From JAIVHC01 sp049975505 (lineage in GTDB: Bacteria > Desulfobacterota > Desulfuromonadia > Desulfuromonadales > Desulfuromonadaceae), in NCBI GenBank assembly GCA_049975505.1, contig JBNGCY010000048.1, positions 1 through 21,229 on the forward strand: 21,229 bases of DNA. Reading direction: 5' to 3'. Both the position numbers and the translations under genes were made by a program. Below the pieces are notes generated by a model that saw only the letters and a program-made list of their open reading frames with translations, did no database searches and had not been told where the DNA came from. Positions 1 to 7,165 of this stretch are shown in pieces. Position 1 is the stretch's first letter. Each line of letters opens with the position of its first letter.

Positions 1-2
1 TT

Positions 3-71
3 ACGTTGTGTTGCGTTCTTGCCCTTCTGATGTTGCTACTTGCGTGCCAAGGAGGGTCAGGCACGTTTTGA
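3..71 (+). CDS. Possible C-terminal end of a tiny lipoprotein (start lies outside the window)
   Basis: The frame is open from the window edge and ends at TGA 69-71. It encodes a very hydrophobic run (TLCCVLALLMLLLAC) followed by QGGSGTF and stop. The LLLAC is a good lipobox, so this could be a small lipoprotein whose mature part is only about eight residues, in the style of entericidin or lysis lipoproteins. Its start and ribosome site are off the window, so the gene cannot be confirmed. It could equally be a chance frame. An internal ATG sits at 30-32 but would leave too short a signal sequence. Confidence 0.25.
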   Translation, partial: TLCCVLALLMLLLACQGGSGTF

Positions 72-368
72 AAAATGTGGTATCCTTGCATAACATACTA
101 AAATTAAAGGGTTAATCCTGGGGGAATTTTTTGTTGGGCTGATGTGGATAAGGAGATTTTGTGTTCTCAGCAGCATCCAAAGAACGTTGACGTATAACTG
201 AAATATACACTCCGGAGGTTGTAACTTGGTGGGGAGATATAGATTGTTTTTTATGTAACTGGTCGAAGATAAAGAATAATTTGTCAGGGGTAGGATGTAT
301 GTTCTTCCGGTGTGCAGCGCATGTATATTAGTTCTCCAGGTGTATATTTTTGCTATATGCCGCAGATA
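72..368. other. Gene-free AT-rich stretch
   Basis: This lies between the left-edge reading frame and the stop codon of the phosphodiesterase gene. I see no convincing reading frame, no RNA gene and no clean terminator hairpin followed by a T run. Purine-rich patches (for example near 212-235) look like ribosome sites but are not followed by a sustained reading frame. Confidence 0.5.
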
Positions 369-1289
369 TCAAAGCCAGTCCCCGGGATAATCCACACACA
401 CCGCATCAACATTTTTGAGGTTGTCAAGGGCGTTACTCTCACGCAGATTAACGCTCCAGGCGGCAAGCTCCAGGCCGTTTGCATGGGCACGTTTCAGATT
501 ATTTCCTGTAGCATCGGTGTGGTAACAGAACCATGTCTGGCCTCCCGCTTTTTTGATTAAGCGCGGAAAATCCTCCGGAGTCTTCACCCGGAAACCTGCA
601 TACCAGTGAGCATTGTTGTCAGAAAGGGCGGTGCGCAGCCGGGCAAGATATTTAATGCCGGGAGGAATATCGCTTTCGGGTACTTCACCTGGGTTTAACC
701 ATGAAAATGGATGAGTAGTAAACCATAAGGGGATGCTGGGAACTCTATTTTGCGCATATAGGAGAGTGCGCCAGTCAAAGCTGCATAAAATAGTCTGCCG
801 GGCAAAATCTTCCTCTCTGACTGTTTTCAGGGTCTGGTCTACGAGGAGTTTTCCGTAATGATCTTCGGGATTGAAAATATCGCTTTTTATTTCAATAACC
901 AGCTGGAAGGTGGCGGATCTGTTTTTGATGGTTTCAATCACCTGGCGCAGGGTCGGGATGTGCTGAGCGGTCGCTGCCTGTAACTCGGGCCGGATTTCCG
1001 GATCATGAATTTGAGGATTGGGTTCACCAATGGTGTACTGCTGTATTTCACTTAAAGAAAGCTGCGCAAAACGCACTTCATCCTCTTTACCGATCCAGGC
1101 TCCGTCTGGTGTACGGGCGTAGTGATGATTGAGTCCGGGATTATGATGTACGATTACTTCACCGTCTCTGCTCAGATGGACATCACACTCCGCCCCGTCG
1201 CAGCCGAGTTCAAGGGCGAACTCAAAGGCCCTGAGGGTGTTTTCCACAAAGTATCCTGCACCTCCACGGTGTGCGAATATCTTGGGCAT
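369..1289 (-). CDS. Glycerophosphodiester phosphodiesterase (GDPD family)
   Basis: A 306-residue protein of the GDPD TIM-barrel family, which hydrolyses glycerophosphodiesters to glycerol-3-phosphate and an alcohol. The N-terminal signature is clear: FAHRGGAGYFVENT carries the catalytic HRG and the metal-binding Glu. It is followed by ECDVHLSRDGEVIVHHNP, with the second catalytic His and acidic metal ligands. VIEIKSD and the late CVDYPGDWL match the family's later strands. No signal peptide is present, so it should be cytoplasmic (UgpQ-like) rather than periplasmic GlpQ. The ATG has no good Shine-Dalgarno sequence: a MITE-like repeat ends only 6 nt upstream of the start codon, so its leader comes from that repeat. 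It follows sixA in the same direction and is the last gene of the phosphate block. The substrate is not determined by the sequence. Confidence 0.93.
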   Translation of the reverse strand: MPKIFAHRGGAGYFVENTLRAFEFALELGCDGAECDVHLSRDGEVIVHHNPGLNHHYARTPDGAWIGKEDEVRFAQLSLSEIQQYTIGEPNPQIHDPEIRPELQAATAQHIPTLRQVIETIKNRSATFQLVIEIKSDIFNPEDHYGKLLVDQTLKTVREEDFARQTILCSFDWRTLLYAQNRVPSIPLWFTTHPFSWLNPGEVPESDIPPGIKYLARLRTALSDNNAHWYAGFRVKTPEDFPRLIKKAGGQTWFCYHTDATGNNLKRAHANGLELAAWSVNLRESNALDNLKNVDAVCVDYPGDWL

Positions 1290-1295
1290 TAATTT

Positions 1296-1472
1296 GATGC
1301 TTTCGCAAAAAGTATCAAGTTAGATGGTTAAGCAAAAAGCGCCAAATGCAAGGCGCGAGATTGTCTCTGTAGAGACGTTGCATGCAACGTCTCATACGTA
1401 CGTCGAAGCAGTGAGACAATTACGACTAGTTCTGTAATGGCGCCGCAGTTGGTGAGTTTTTGCGACGCCATC
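1296..1472 (-). repeat. MITE-like element, copy 1 (177 bp)
   Basis: Intergenic element between sixA and the phosphodiesterase gene, nearly identical to the reverse complement of 3446-3622 (about 11 mismatches and no gaps by eye). One end reads GATGCTTTCGCAAAAA and the other, on the opposite strand, GATGGCGTCGCAAAAA, forming terminal inverted repeats. The centre holds a perfect 22-bp palindrome at 1372-1393 (GAGACGTTGCA and its complement). No reading frame inside resembles a protein. Flanking hexamers TAATTT and TTGTTT are a poor match, so a target duplication here is doubtful. Orientation is opposite to copies 2 and 3. Confidence 0.88.
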
Positions 1473-1541
1473 TTGTTTGAATATACACCTGCTTGATCCC
1501 CCACGCAGCCATGATTTTTAAGATTTATCCGCTTTGCCAGC

Positions 1542-2051
1542 TTATTCCTTGAGCATGGTCGGAGTGACCAGATAGCGGACAATCCCCTCTCCCCCCTTGA
1601 TTTTATCCCAGGTGGGGGTGTTAAAGTCGATGCAGCATGCGGTTCCGGTGGGGATGTCCACTTGTTTTGGGGAAGCGAGGATGTGGATCAAATCCGCAAT
1701 GCCGGGGTTGTGCCCCACAATGGCCAGATGTCGGACTTCCTCCGGAGTATCCCGGATCATTTTCAGCATATCCTTTGCATCGGCGAGGTAGAGTTTTTTA
1801 CGCACTTTAAGGATACTTAAAGGGGCATTGGCGCAGTCGAGGATGATGCGCGCGCTCATATGGGTGCGGGCGGCGGGGCTGCTCCACAGCATGTCCGGAT
1901 CGAAGTGCTGTTCTTTCAGCCATGTGCCCAGACGGGTGGCCTGCTTTTCCCCTTTCTGCTTCAGGGGGCGGTCGATGTCGCGGGTATCTTCCGAGCCCTG
2001 CTCCGCTTTGGCGTGCCGGATCAGGGTGAGGGTTCTGGATTCACTCTTCAT
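1542..2051 (-). CDS. sixA: SixA-type phosphohistidine phosphatase
   Basis: A 169-residue histidine-phosphatase-superfamily protein. The catalytic RHAKAE is at residues 12-17, with His13 as the expected phospho-acceptor. SSPAART and VGHNPGIADL supply the other conserved Arg and His. SixA enzymes remove phosphate from phosphohistidine (in E. coli on ArcB and the nitrogen PTS protein NPr). I chose ATG 2049-2051 because TGGGAGG sits about 6 nt upstream and because the protein then begins a few residues before the first family strand. A longer in-frame start at 2171 would add 40 residues unrelated to the family. The ATG overlaps the stop of the CYTH gene by 11 nt, so translation is probably coupled. 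The real substrate is unknown. Confidence 0.9.
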   Translation of the reverse strand: MKSESRTLTLIRHAKAEQGSEDTRDIDRPLKQKGEKQATRLGTWLKEQHFDPDMLWSSPAARTHMSARIILDCANAPLSILKVRKKLYLADAKDMLKMIRDTPEEVRHLAIVGHNPGIADLIHILASPKQVDIPTGTACCIDFNTPTWDKIKGGEGIVRYLVTPTMLKE

Positions 2052-2526
2052 GCTTAACCTCCCAGGTAGTGTAGGGTGCTTGGGCGAGACTGGAGTTGGA
2101 ATAGTGCGGATCATTGGAGACTTCAGCGCCGAGCCACGCGGGGCGCGGAAAATCCTCATCTGCGGATTCAAGCTCTATCTCCGCTATGCACAGGCCTCTG
2201 TTGGCGCCGCAGAACTCGTCAATCTCCCACGTGTATCCGCCACTTTCCACTACATGGCGCCACTTTTCCACCACGGCGTAGACGCACATCTGCTCGAGCA
2301 TAAGCCTGGCGTCAGATACGGGAATGGGATATTCAAACTCGGAGGCGGTGTAGTTGCTGCGTTTGCCCTTAAGAGTAAGAAATGCTTTTGCATCGGCAAT
2401 ACGCACCCGCACCGTGGCTTCAGGGGCGACGCTGATATATCCCTGGATAATGTGGATTCTGGTGTGGGGCAGATCGCGCCAGGCGGAGTTTTTAAGCAGA
2501 AATTTGCGCTCTATTTCAGTTCCCAT
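2041..2526 (-). CDS. CYTH-domain protein, probable inorganic triphosphatase
   Basis: A 161-residue single-domain CYTH (triphosphate tunnel) protein. The defining ExExK is present as EIERKFLL at the N-terminus. Further tunnel-strand motifs are VRVR, LTLKG, EFEYPI, EKWRH, WEIDEF and IAEIELE, giving the alternating basic and acidic residues that hold triphosphate and metal. Small bacterial CYTH proteins of this kind are usually tripolyphosphatases; a class IV adenylate cyclase or thiamine triphosphatase role cannot be excluded. Position between ppx and sixA, with 11-nt overlaps on both sides, supports a role in phosphate or polyphosphate breakdown. The start at ATG 2524-2526 puts ExExK at residues 4-8, as in the family. 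The longer start at 2586 is less likely. Confidence 0.9.
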   Translation of the reverse strand: MGTEIERKFLLKNSAWRDLPHTRIHIIQGYISVAPEATVRVRIADAKAFLTLKGKRSNYTASEFEYPIPVSDARLMLEQMCVYAVVEKWRHVVESGGYTWEIDEFCGANRGLCIAEIELESADEDFPRPAWLGAEVSNDPHYSNSSLAQAPYTTWEVKHEE

Positions 2527-3421
2527 TCTGCTGACCTTTCCCGCTCTGCATATATTCCTGATACTGCTGATGTACAAGGCCGTCAACCAGGCCGAATTTG
2601 GGCACCTTGATCTCCTGTATCCCCCCCCATTTCATCACCTGCAGGTAGATCTGAGCCGCAGGGACGATCACCTCGGCGCGGTCGGGTTTGATGCGAAAGG
2701 CGCTGATGCGCTCATTCACATCGAGGCTGCTGAGTTTTTTGTACAGCTGCTGAAGTTTGGTGCGGGTCAGGATGCGGTTTTCATCTTTTTTTGCCATGCG
2801 GTTGAGGCGGTTGATATTGCCTCCGGAACCGATGGCGCTCGCATCCACGTCGGCGAGATAGGTGCGCAGCCAGTCCTGCATGGCGTCCCACTCGGCCGGA
2901 TTTACGGTACTGTTGAGCATCCTTACCGTGCCGATGTTGAAAGAGTGCGCCCTGGCGACCCGGCCATTCGTATGCAGCATCAGTTCGGTGCTGCCGCCTC
3001 CTACATCGATGAACAGATATGCTTTGTGGGGGTCGAGTTTTTTGCGGATGTGGGTGGAGAAAATAAGTTCAGCTTCATCGCTGCCGCTGATAATGTCCAG
3101 TCTGATCCCGGTCTGCTCCTCAATCGCGGCTACGGTGTCAGCGCCGTTGATGGAGTCGCGCATGGCGCTGGTGGCGCAGGCACGCAGGGAGAGGGGTTCA
3201 AAAACCTCCACCAGATTGCGGAATGCTACCATGGTTTTCATGAGCTTGATCTGAGTCTCTTTTGAAAGACGCTGGCGGGAGAACACATCGCTGCCGAGGC
3301 GCAGCGGCACGCGGAAAAAGGCTTCCTTGTACAGGCGTGTGTCATCCTCTGTGCCTGCGATGCGTGCAATCATGAGACGCATGGCGTTGGAGCCTACATC
3401 AATGGCGGCGAAACGGGACAT
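2516..3421 (-). CDS. ppx: Ppx/GppA family exopolyphosphatase
   Basis: A 301-residue member of the ASKHA-fold Ppx/GppA family, which releases terminal phosphate from polyphosphate or converts pppGpp to ppGpp. Visible motifs are AAIDVGSNAMRLMI (phosphate 1 loop), ACATSAMRDS, FIDVGGGSTELML (phosphate 2 loop) and a late GSGGNINRL. It is the short form lacking the C-terminal HD-like domain of E. coli Ppx. ATG 3419-3421 is preferred over the upstream 3481 start: AAAGG lies a few bases before it, the core motif starts within five residues, and the extra 20 residues would be encoded inside the adjoining repeat. Its stop overlaps the start of the CYTH gene by 11 nt. Sequence alone does not separate Ppx from GppA activity, but the ppk1 neighbour favours Ppx. 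Confidence 0.92.
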   Translation of the reverse strand: MSRFAAIDVGSNAMRLMIARIAGTEDDTRLYKEAFFRVPLRLGSDVFSRQRLSKETQIKLMKTMVAFRNLVEVFEPLSLRACATSAMRDSINGADTVAAIEEQTGIRLDIISGSDEAELIFSTHIRKKLDPHKAYLFIDVGGGSTELMLHTNGRVARAHSFNIGTVRMLNSTVNPAEWDAMQDWLRTYLADVDASAIGSGGNINRLNRMAKKDENRILTRTKLQQLYKKLSSLDVNERISAFRIKPDRAEVIVPAAQIYLQVMKWGGIQEIKVPKFGLVDGLVHQQYQEYMQSGKGQQNGN

Positions 3422-3445
3422 ATTGCAATAACCTTTGTGATTTAT

Positions 3446-3622
3446 GATGGCGTCGCAAAAACTCACCAACTGCGGCGCCATTACAGAACCAGTCGTAATT
3501 GTCTCGCTGCTTCGACGTACGCATGAGACGTTGCATGCAACGTCTCTACAGAGACAACTACGCGCCTTGCATTTGGCGCTTTTTGCTTAGCCATCTAAAT
3601 TAATACTTTTTTCGAAAGCACC
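3446..3622 (+). repeat. MITE-like element, copy 2 (177 bp) with 6-bp target duplication
   Basis: Intergenic element between ppx and ppk1. Terminal inverted repeats are GATGGCGTCGCAAAAA at the left and, on the opposite strand, GGTGCTTTCGAAAAAA at the right. It is flanked by a perfect direct repeat ATTTAT at 3440-3445 and 3623-3628, the mark expected of a transposition event. The right-hand ATTTAT includes the ppk1 stop codon (TAA, 3625-3627 on the minus strand), so the element landed exactly at the end of ppk1. The perfect 22-bp palindrome lies at 3525-3546. No coding capacity. Confidence 0.92.
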
Positions 3623-3624
3623 AT

Positions 3625-5679
3625 TTATGAGCAGTTGTCTTCGGCATAATAATCCTGCATCTCCAGCTGGGAGCGCCGCAAAGGCTCCCCCTTCTTAGGG
3701 GTGCGGAAGCGGTTGCTCAGTTTTTTATCCCAGATCCTGGCTTTGCAGTTGTCCTGCCACTGGATATCGAAATAGTCGCGCAACTGCTGCTGTAGCTCTG
3801 TTGCATACACCGGGGTGGCAACTTCCACCCGGCGGTCGAAATTGCGCGGCAGCCAGTCTCCGGAAGAGATAAAATACACCGGCTTGCCGTTGCTGTTGAA
3901 GATAAAAAAGCGGCTGTGCTCCAGAAAGCGATCCACAATGCTGATCGCTTCTATGTTTTCACTTAAGCCTTTGATGCCTGCTACAGCGGAAAACATGCTG
4001 CGCGCGATAATCCTGATTTTTACCCCGGCGCGGCTGGCGCGGTACAGCAGATTCACCATCTCCGGGTCGGAGAGGTTGTTGATCTTGATGTCGATCCATG
4101 CCGGTTTCCCCGCTTTTGCGGCTCTGATTTCATCGGCGAACAGGCGTCTGAGCTTGTTGCGCGTCTGGAACGGCGAGACTACCAGATGGCGGAAAATGGG
4201 GATGCGGTATTTGTTGTTGAAGAGCTCAAAAACCTTGTGGGTCTCGTTGGTCAGGCGCGTATCCGCAGTCATCAGGAGGTGATCGGTATACATGCGCGCA
4301 GTGCCTTCATGAAAGTTGCCGGTGCCGATACAGGCATAGCGTACCTTGCGGTTCCCCTCGTGGCGCGTGATGAGGCACAGTTTCGAATGCACCTTCAGGT
4401 CGGGAAGGCCGTGTACCACCTTGACTCCATCTTCCCGCAGGCGTTCAGACCAGTACAGGTTTGCCTGTTCATCGAAACGCGCCTGCAACTCCACCACTAC
4501 GAACACCTTTTTGCCGTTCTGGGCCGCGTTGACCAGGGCATTGACAATCTGGCTGTCGCGCGCGAGGCGGTATACGGTGAGGCGGATTGTGGTTACGCGC
4601 GGATCGATGGCGGCTTCGCGCAACAGATCGATGAAGTGGTCAAAACTGTGATAGGGAAAGTGCAGAAGGATATCCCGTGCAGCGATCTGATCGATGATGG
4701 AGCGGCGCACCTGCAGAGCACTGTGCGGTTGGGGGGTGAAGGGTTCGTAGTAGAGCTTGGGACGCGGCAGTTGCGGGAAGCCGATAAAATCCTTGAAATT
4801 GTGGTAGCGACCTCCCGGCAGACGTGCACCCGGATCGTTGATGTGGAGAACGCGGCACAGATGCTCCAGAAATGAAGCGGGGATGGTGCGATCGTAGACA
4901 AAGCGCACCGGGCGCCCGGTTTTACGCCGCGCCAGACCGTCCTGCACCTTCTGCGGAAAGGTTTTGAAGCGTTCGTCATCCATGTCCAACTCCGAATCGC
5001 GCGTGATTTTGACGATGTAGGAGCTGAAGCCGGAGTAGTCGAAGTAAAAGAAGATTTCGTCCAGCCCGAGACGGATAATGTCTTCGAGAAGGATGATCTC
5101 GGTCATACTGTTTTCCGAAGGGAGAATCAGAAAACGCGATACCTTGTCGGTGGGGATCTCAATCAGGGCGTAGTCAGGTTCTTGTGCTCCTTCAATTTCG
5201 AGGCTCACCGCCAGATAGATGGGATAGTCCTTCATCAGGAGAGCGGTTTTGTCGTTGAGCATCAGGGGCACCAGAAACGGACGCACCTTGTGGTGGAAGT
5301 AGTCCATGGCGAAGGCATGCTGTGAATCGCTGATGCTGGCATCACAGCGCAGCACGATTCCCGCCTTGCTCAGTTCGGTGAGAATCTCCTGATACAGTTC
5401 CTCAAAGCGGGAGGTCTGCTTCTGGACAATGGCGATGATCTCCTCCAGGATTTCACGTGGATCCTGGCCGATGAGTTCAATCGCCTTTTTGCGTACCTTG
5501 ACCAGACGGTGCAGGGTGGCTACGCGAACGCGGAAGAATTCATCCAGGTTGGAGGAGAATATCCCCAGGAATTTCAGGCGTTCAAGGAGGGGGACATCCG
5601 CGGAGCCTGCTTCCTGGAGGACGCGCTCATTGAAGTTGAGCCAGCTGATCTCTTTGCTGACATAAGGATGTGTGTTCAT
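3625..5679 (-). CDS. ppk: Polyphosphate kinase PPK1
   Basis: A 684-residue PPK1, full length for the family, making polyphosphate from ATP reversibly. The order is: N-domain ISWLNFNERVLQEA (residues 11-24), head domain, then two phospholipase-D-like C-domains. The autophosphorylated histidine is expected at His431 in DLKVHSKLCL, and the second conserved histidine at His589 in DRFLEHSRFF. IGTGNFHEGTARMYTD, YISSGDWLPRN-like (FISSGDWLPRNFDRR) and RLTVYRLA are also typical. The ATG at 5677-5679 has AGGA about 7 nt upstream. It is the first gene of the phosphate block, and a MITE copy now separates it from ppx, with which it would otherwise be directly co-transcribed. Membrane-associated in other bacteria; no membrane segment is visible here. 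Confidence 0.97.
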   Translation of the reverse strand: MNTHPYVSKEISWLNFNERVLQEAGSADVPLLERLKFLGIFSSNLDEFFRVRVATLHRLVKVRKKAIELIGQDPREILEEIIAIVQKQTSRFEELYQEILTELSKAGIVLRCDASISDSQHAFAMDYFHHKVRPFLVPLMLNDKTALLMKDYPIYLAVSLEIEGAQEPDYALIEIPTDKVSRFLILPSENSMTEIILLEDIIRLGLDEIFFYFDYSGFSSYIVKITRDSELDMDDERFKTFPQKVQDGLARRKTGRPVRFVYDRTIPASFLEHLCRVLHINDPGARLPGGRYHNFKDFIGFPQLPRPKLYYEPFTPQPHSALQVRRSIIDQIAARDILLHFPYHSFDHFIDLLREAAIDPRVTTIRLTVYRLARDSQIVNALVNAAQNGKKVFVVVELQARFDEQANLYWSERLREDGVKVVHGLPDLKVHSKLCLITRHEGNRKVRYACIGTGNFHEGTARMYTDHLLMTADTRLTNETHKVFELFNNKYRIPIFRHLVVSPFQTRNKLRRLFADEIRAAKAGKPAWIDIKINNLSDPEMVNLLYRASRAGVKIRIIARSMFSAVAGIKGLSENIEAISIVDRFLEHSRFFIFNSNGKPVYFISSGDWLPRNFDRRVEVATPVYATELQQQLRDYFDIQWQDNCKARIWDKKLSNRFRTPKKGEPLRRSQLEMQDYYAEDNCS

Positions 5680-5764
5680 GTCATTCCTGCATGCAGATAA
5701 TGGAGCGTAATCGGAGTACGCCGTATCTCTATCCGAAAGAATAACCTAGAACTGAATTGTTAGC

Positions 5765-5770
5765 ATTATA
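5765..5770 (-). promoter_or_regulatory. ppk: Candidate -10 element upstream of ppk1
   Basis: On the minus strand this reads TATAAT, a perfect -10 hexamer, about 85 nt before the ppk1 start codon. No good -35 hexamer lies at the usual 16-18 nt spacing, and I do not see tandem Pho-box repeats, so it is only a candidate. Confidence 0.3.
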
Positions 5771-5850
5771 TTAGCGAGGTGTTGAAGAAAAGATTTATAT
5801 GCCTGCTAATCCTGCGGTATATCGCTGAAACGGGTGTGTTCCTTTTGCAC

Positions 5851-6465
5851 TCAGCCGTAGTGTCCGTGTGGATGCCGGACATAGTACCATCCCGGAGCTT
5901 CGCCGACGATAGTTAATGGCTGCCCGGAGTAAGCCTGCCCGGTTACGGGATGCTCTTCGCCCGGGCCTGAGCGCATGGAGGTGCGATTGACTGTTACGTA
6001 CAGATCACTCGGGGGGTAGGTGCGCTCTACTACCCTATCCTGTATGCTGGGCGCGGGGGCTTCAACCACCATGTAGCCGCGTTCTACATCGCGATAGTAA
6101 ACCCCGTCCGCGACATAGTAAGGGGTGCGATCAACTATCACCGTGGTATAGGTGCGGGGTAGTGAGGAAACCACGTAACCGAATGGAATACTCAGCCCGA
6201 TATAGGCACTGCTTCCATAACGAGGATAGCGATTCCATGAATGTATATATCGGGTGGGGAAGGGGTGAGTACCGGAACGAAAGTGGGGGCGGAAGGCTCG
6301 GGAATGATGCCTGTATGCATGAGAATAGGCGTGATTTTGTAATGCCATTCCTACCGATATACTGGTGTTATGGCGTGCCGCCTGAGCTTCAGGAATAATT
6401 CCGGGAGCTACAAAAATTCCGAGCATGGCGCCGACTAAACCGAGACATTTAAACGGTGTGAACAT
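5851..6465 (-). CDS. Secreted His/Tyr-rich protein with DUF6515-like region and C-terminal SH3 domain
   Basis: A 204-residue exported protein of unknown function. Residues 1-29 form a signal peptide ending in AQA. The mature N-terminus (about 30-80) is rich in His, Arg and Ser and looks unstructured. Residues about 105-135 (PYYVADGVYYRD, GYMVVEAP) match the short motif of DUF6515-type envelope proteins. Residues about 155-203 form a bacterial SH3 domain (VTVNRTSMRSGPG, YSGQPLTIVGEAPGWYYVR), a fold often used to bind peptidoglycan. A strong AGGAGGG lies 8 nt before the ATG. It stands between ppk1 and the Spy-like gene, all on the minus strand, with 121 nt separating it from the latter. It may be part of the envelope-stress output, but no CpxR box was seen directly before it. 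Confidence 0.75.
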   Translation of the reverse strand: MFTPFKCLGLVGAMLGIFVAPGIIPEAQAARHNTSISVGMALQNHAYSHAYRHHSRAFRPHFRSGTHPFPTRYIHSWNRYPRYGSSAYIGLSIPFGYVVSSLPRTYTTVIVDRTPYYVADGVYYRDVERGYMVVEAPAPSIQDRVVERTYPPSDLYVTVNRTSMRSGPGEEHPVTGQAYSGQPLTIVGEAPGWYYVRHPHGHYG

Positions 6466-6586
6466 GATGCAACCCTCCTGCTGAAGGTTCCGGGCTATGT
6501 GCTACTAAGAAAGGGTGATATTGCCCCCACCCGGGCAAATTGGACGGAGGCAAGGATATCACATCAACGGTATTTGCCTATCAGGA

Positions 6587-7165
6587 TCAGCGGCAGCGGC
6601 TCATCATACACGGGGACTGCTGGTCGCAGTTTGTGCGCGCATTCTGACCCCGGGTGTTGCATTCCCTCCCTTTAGCAAAGGTACTGGGAGCCATACCTGC
6701 GCATCTGTTCCCCTTGTTGCAGGTGCTTTTCAGTTCAGCTAATTCAGCCGCTTTTTCCTGCTGCTGAGGAGTCAGGATATTGAACATCTGCTGCTTGTGC
6801 TCAATTTTGTCGGCCAGCATTGCCGCTTTCAGGTCGGCGTAGGTGCGCGCCCTGGCTTTCAGATCTTCGGCGTCAAAATCAGCTCCGCGCTGCAGGGTGT
6901 GCAGCTGCTGGCGTGCTTCTCTAAGCTCAGAGTGCATCCGGGCGCATTCTTTCTGATGCGCAGCGCGCATCTCGGCGATCTGCTCCTGCTGCTCACTGTT
7001 CAGGTCAAGGATGACGGCCATACGCTCAATATGTTCCTGAGCACAGCTGCGGTCACAGTCCGGGTTGCATCCGCGCGCATGGCCACCACCCCAGGCCATG
7101 GCACTGGCATTGAAGAGCAGGGAGGAAAGAATAACTGCACTTAAAACACTGGATAATCGCTTCAT
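6587..7165 (-). CDS. Spy/CpxP-family periplasmic protein (LTXXQ type), cysteine-rich
   Basis: A 192-residue periplasmic protein. The signal peptide covers about residues 1-24 (ends ASA or AMA). The mature part is mostly charged helix, with LNSEQQEQIAEM near residue 56 and LTPQQQEKAAEL later, the two LTXXQ-like motifs of the Spy/CpxP/ZraP group of chaperone-like or metal-sensing proteins. Unlike E. coli CpxP or Spy, it carries about ten cysteines: a cluster C33, C37, C41 just after the signal peptide, and seven more, mostly in a disordered tail ending CMMSRCR. These could bind metal or form disulphides. The ATG 7163-7165 has AAGGAG 6 nt upstream; the longer frame up to 7342 would read through the CpxR-box region and bury the signal peptide. 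It is divergent from cpxRA and probably CpxR-controlled. Confidence 0.85.
   Translation of the reverse strand: MKRLSSVLSAVILSSLLFNASAMAWGGGHARGCNPDCDRSCAQEHIERMAVILDLNSEQQEQIAEMRAAHQKECARMHSELREARQQLHTLQRGADFDAEDLKARARTYADLKAAMLADKIEHKQQMFNILTPQQQEKAAELAELKSTCNKGNRCAGMAPSTFAKGRECNTRGQNARTNCDQQSPCMMSRCR

Noticed and set aside
1372..1393. CRISPR-like repeat from the recurring GACGTTGCATGCAACGTC palindrome
   Set aside because: The copies are kilobases apart, with no regular spacers and no cas genes; they are centres of the MITE-like elements.
1323..1472. A 150-bp boundary for the repeat family, ending at GATGG...CCATC
   Set aside because: Similarity between copies 1 and 2 continues another 27 bp to GCATC/GCACC, and only the 177-bp limits give matching terminal inverted repeats and the ATTTAT duplication.
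1328..1582. 84-codon minus-strand frame between sixA and the phosphodiesterase gene
   Set aside because: Most of it runs through MITE copy 1 and the end of sixA; no protein-like features.
2354..3265. 303-codon plus-strand frame opposite ppx and the CYTH gene
   Set aside because: The minus-strand products have clear catalytic motifs; this frame has none and crosses two gene boundaries.
6521..6538. TTGCCC...GGGCAA hairpin after the Spy-like gene as a terminator
   Set aside because: Only a 6-bp stem and no T run on either side; listed neither as terminator nor as operator.
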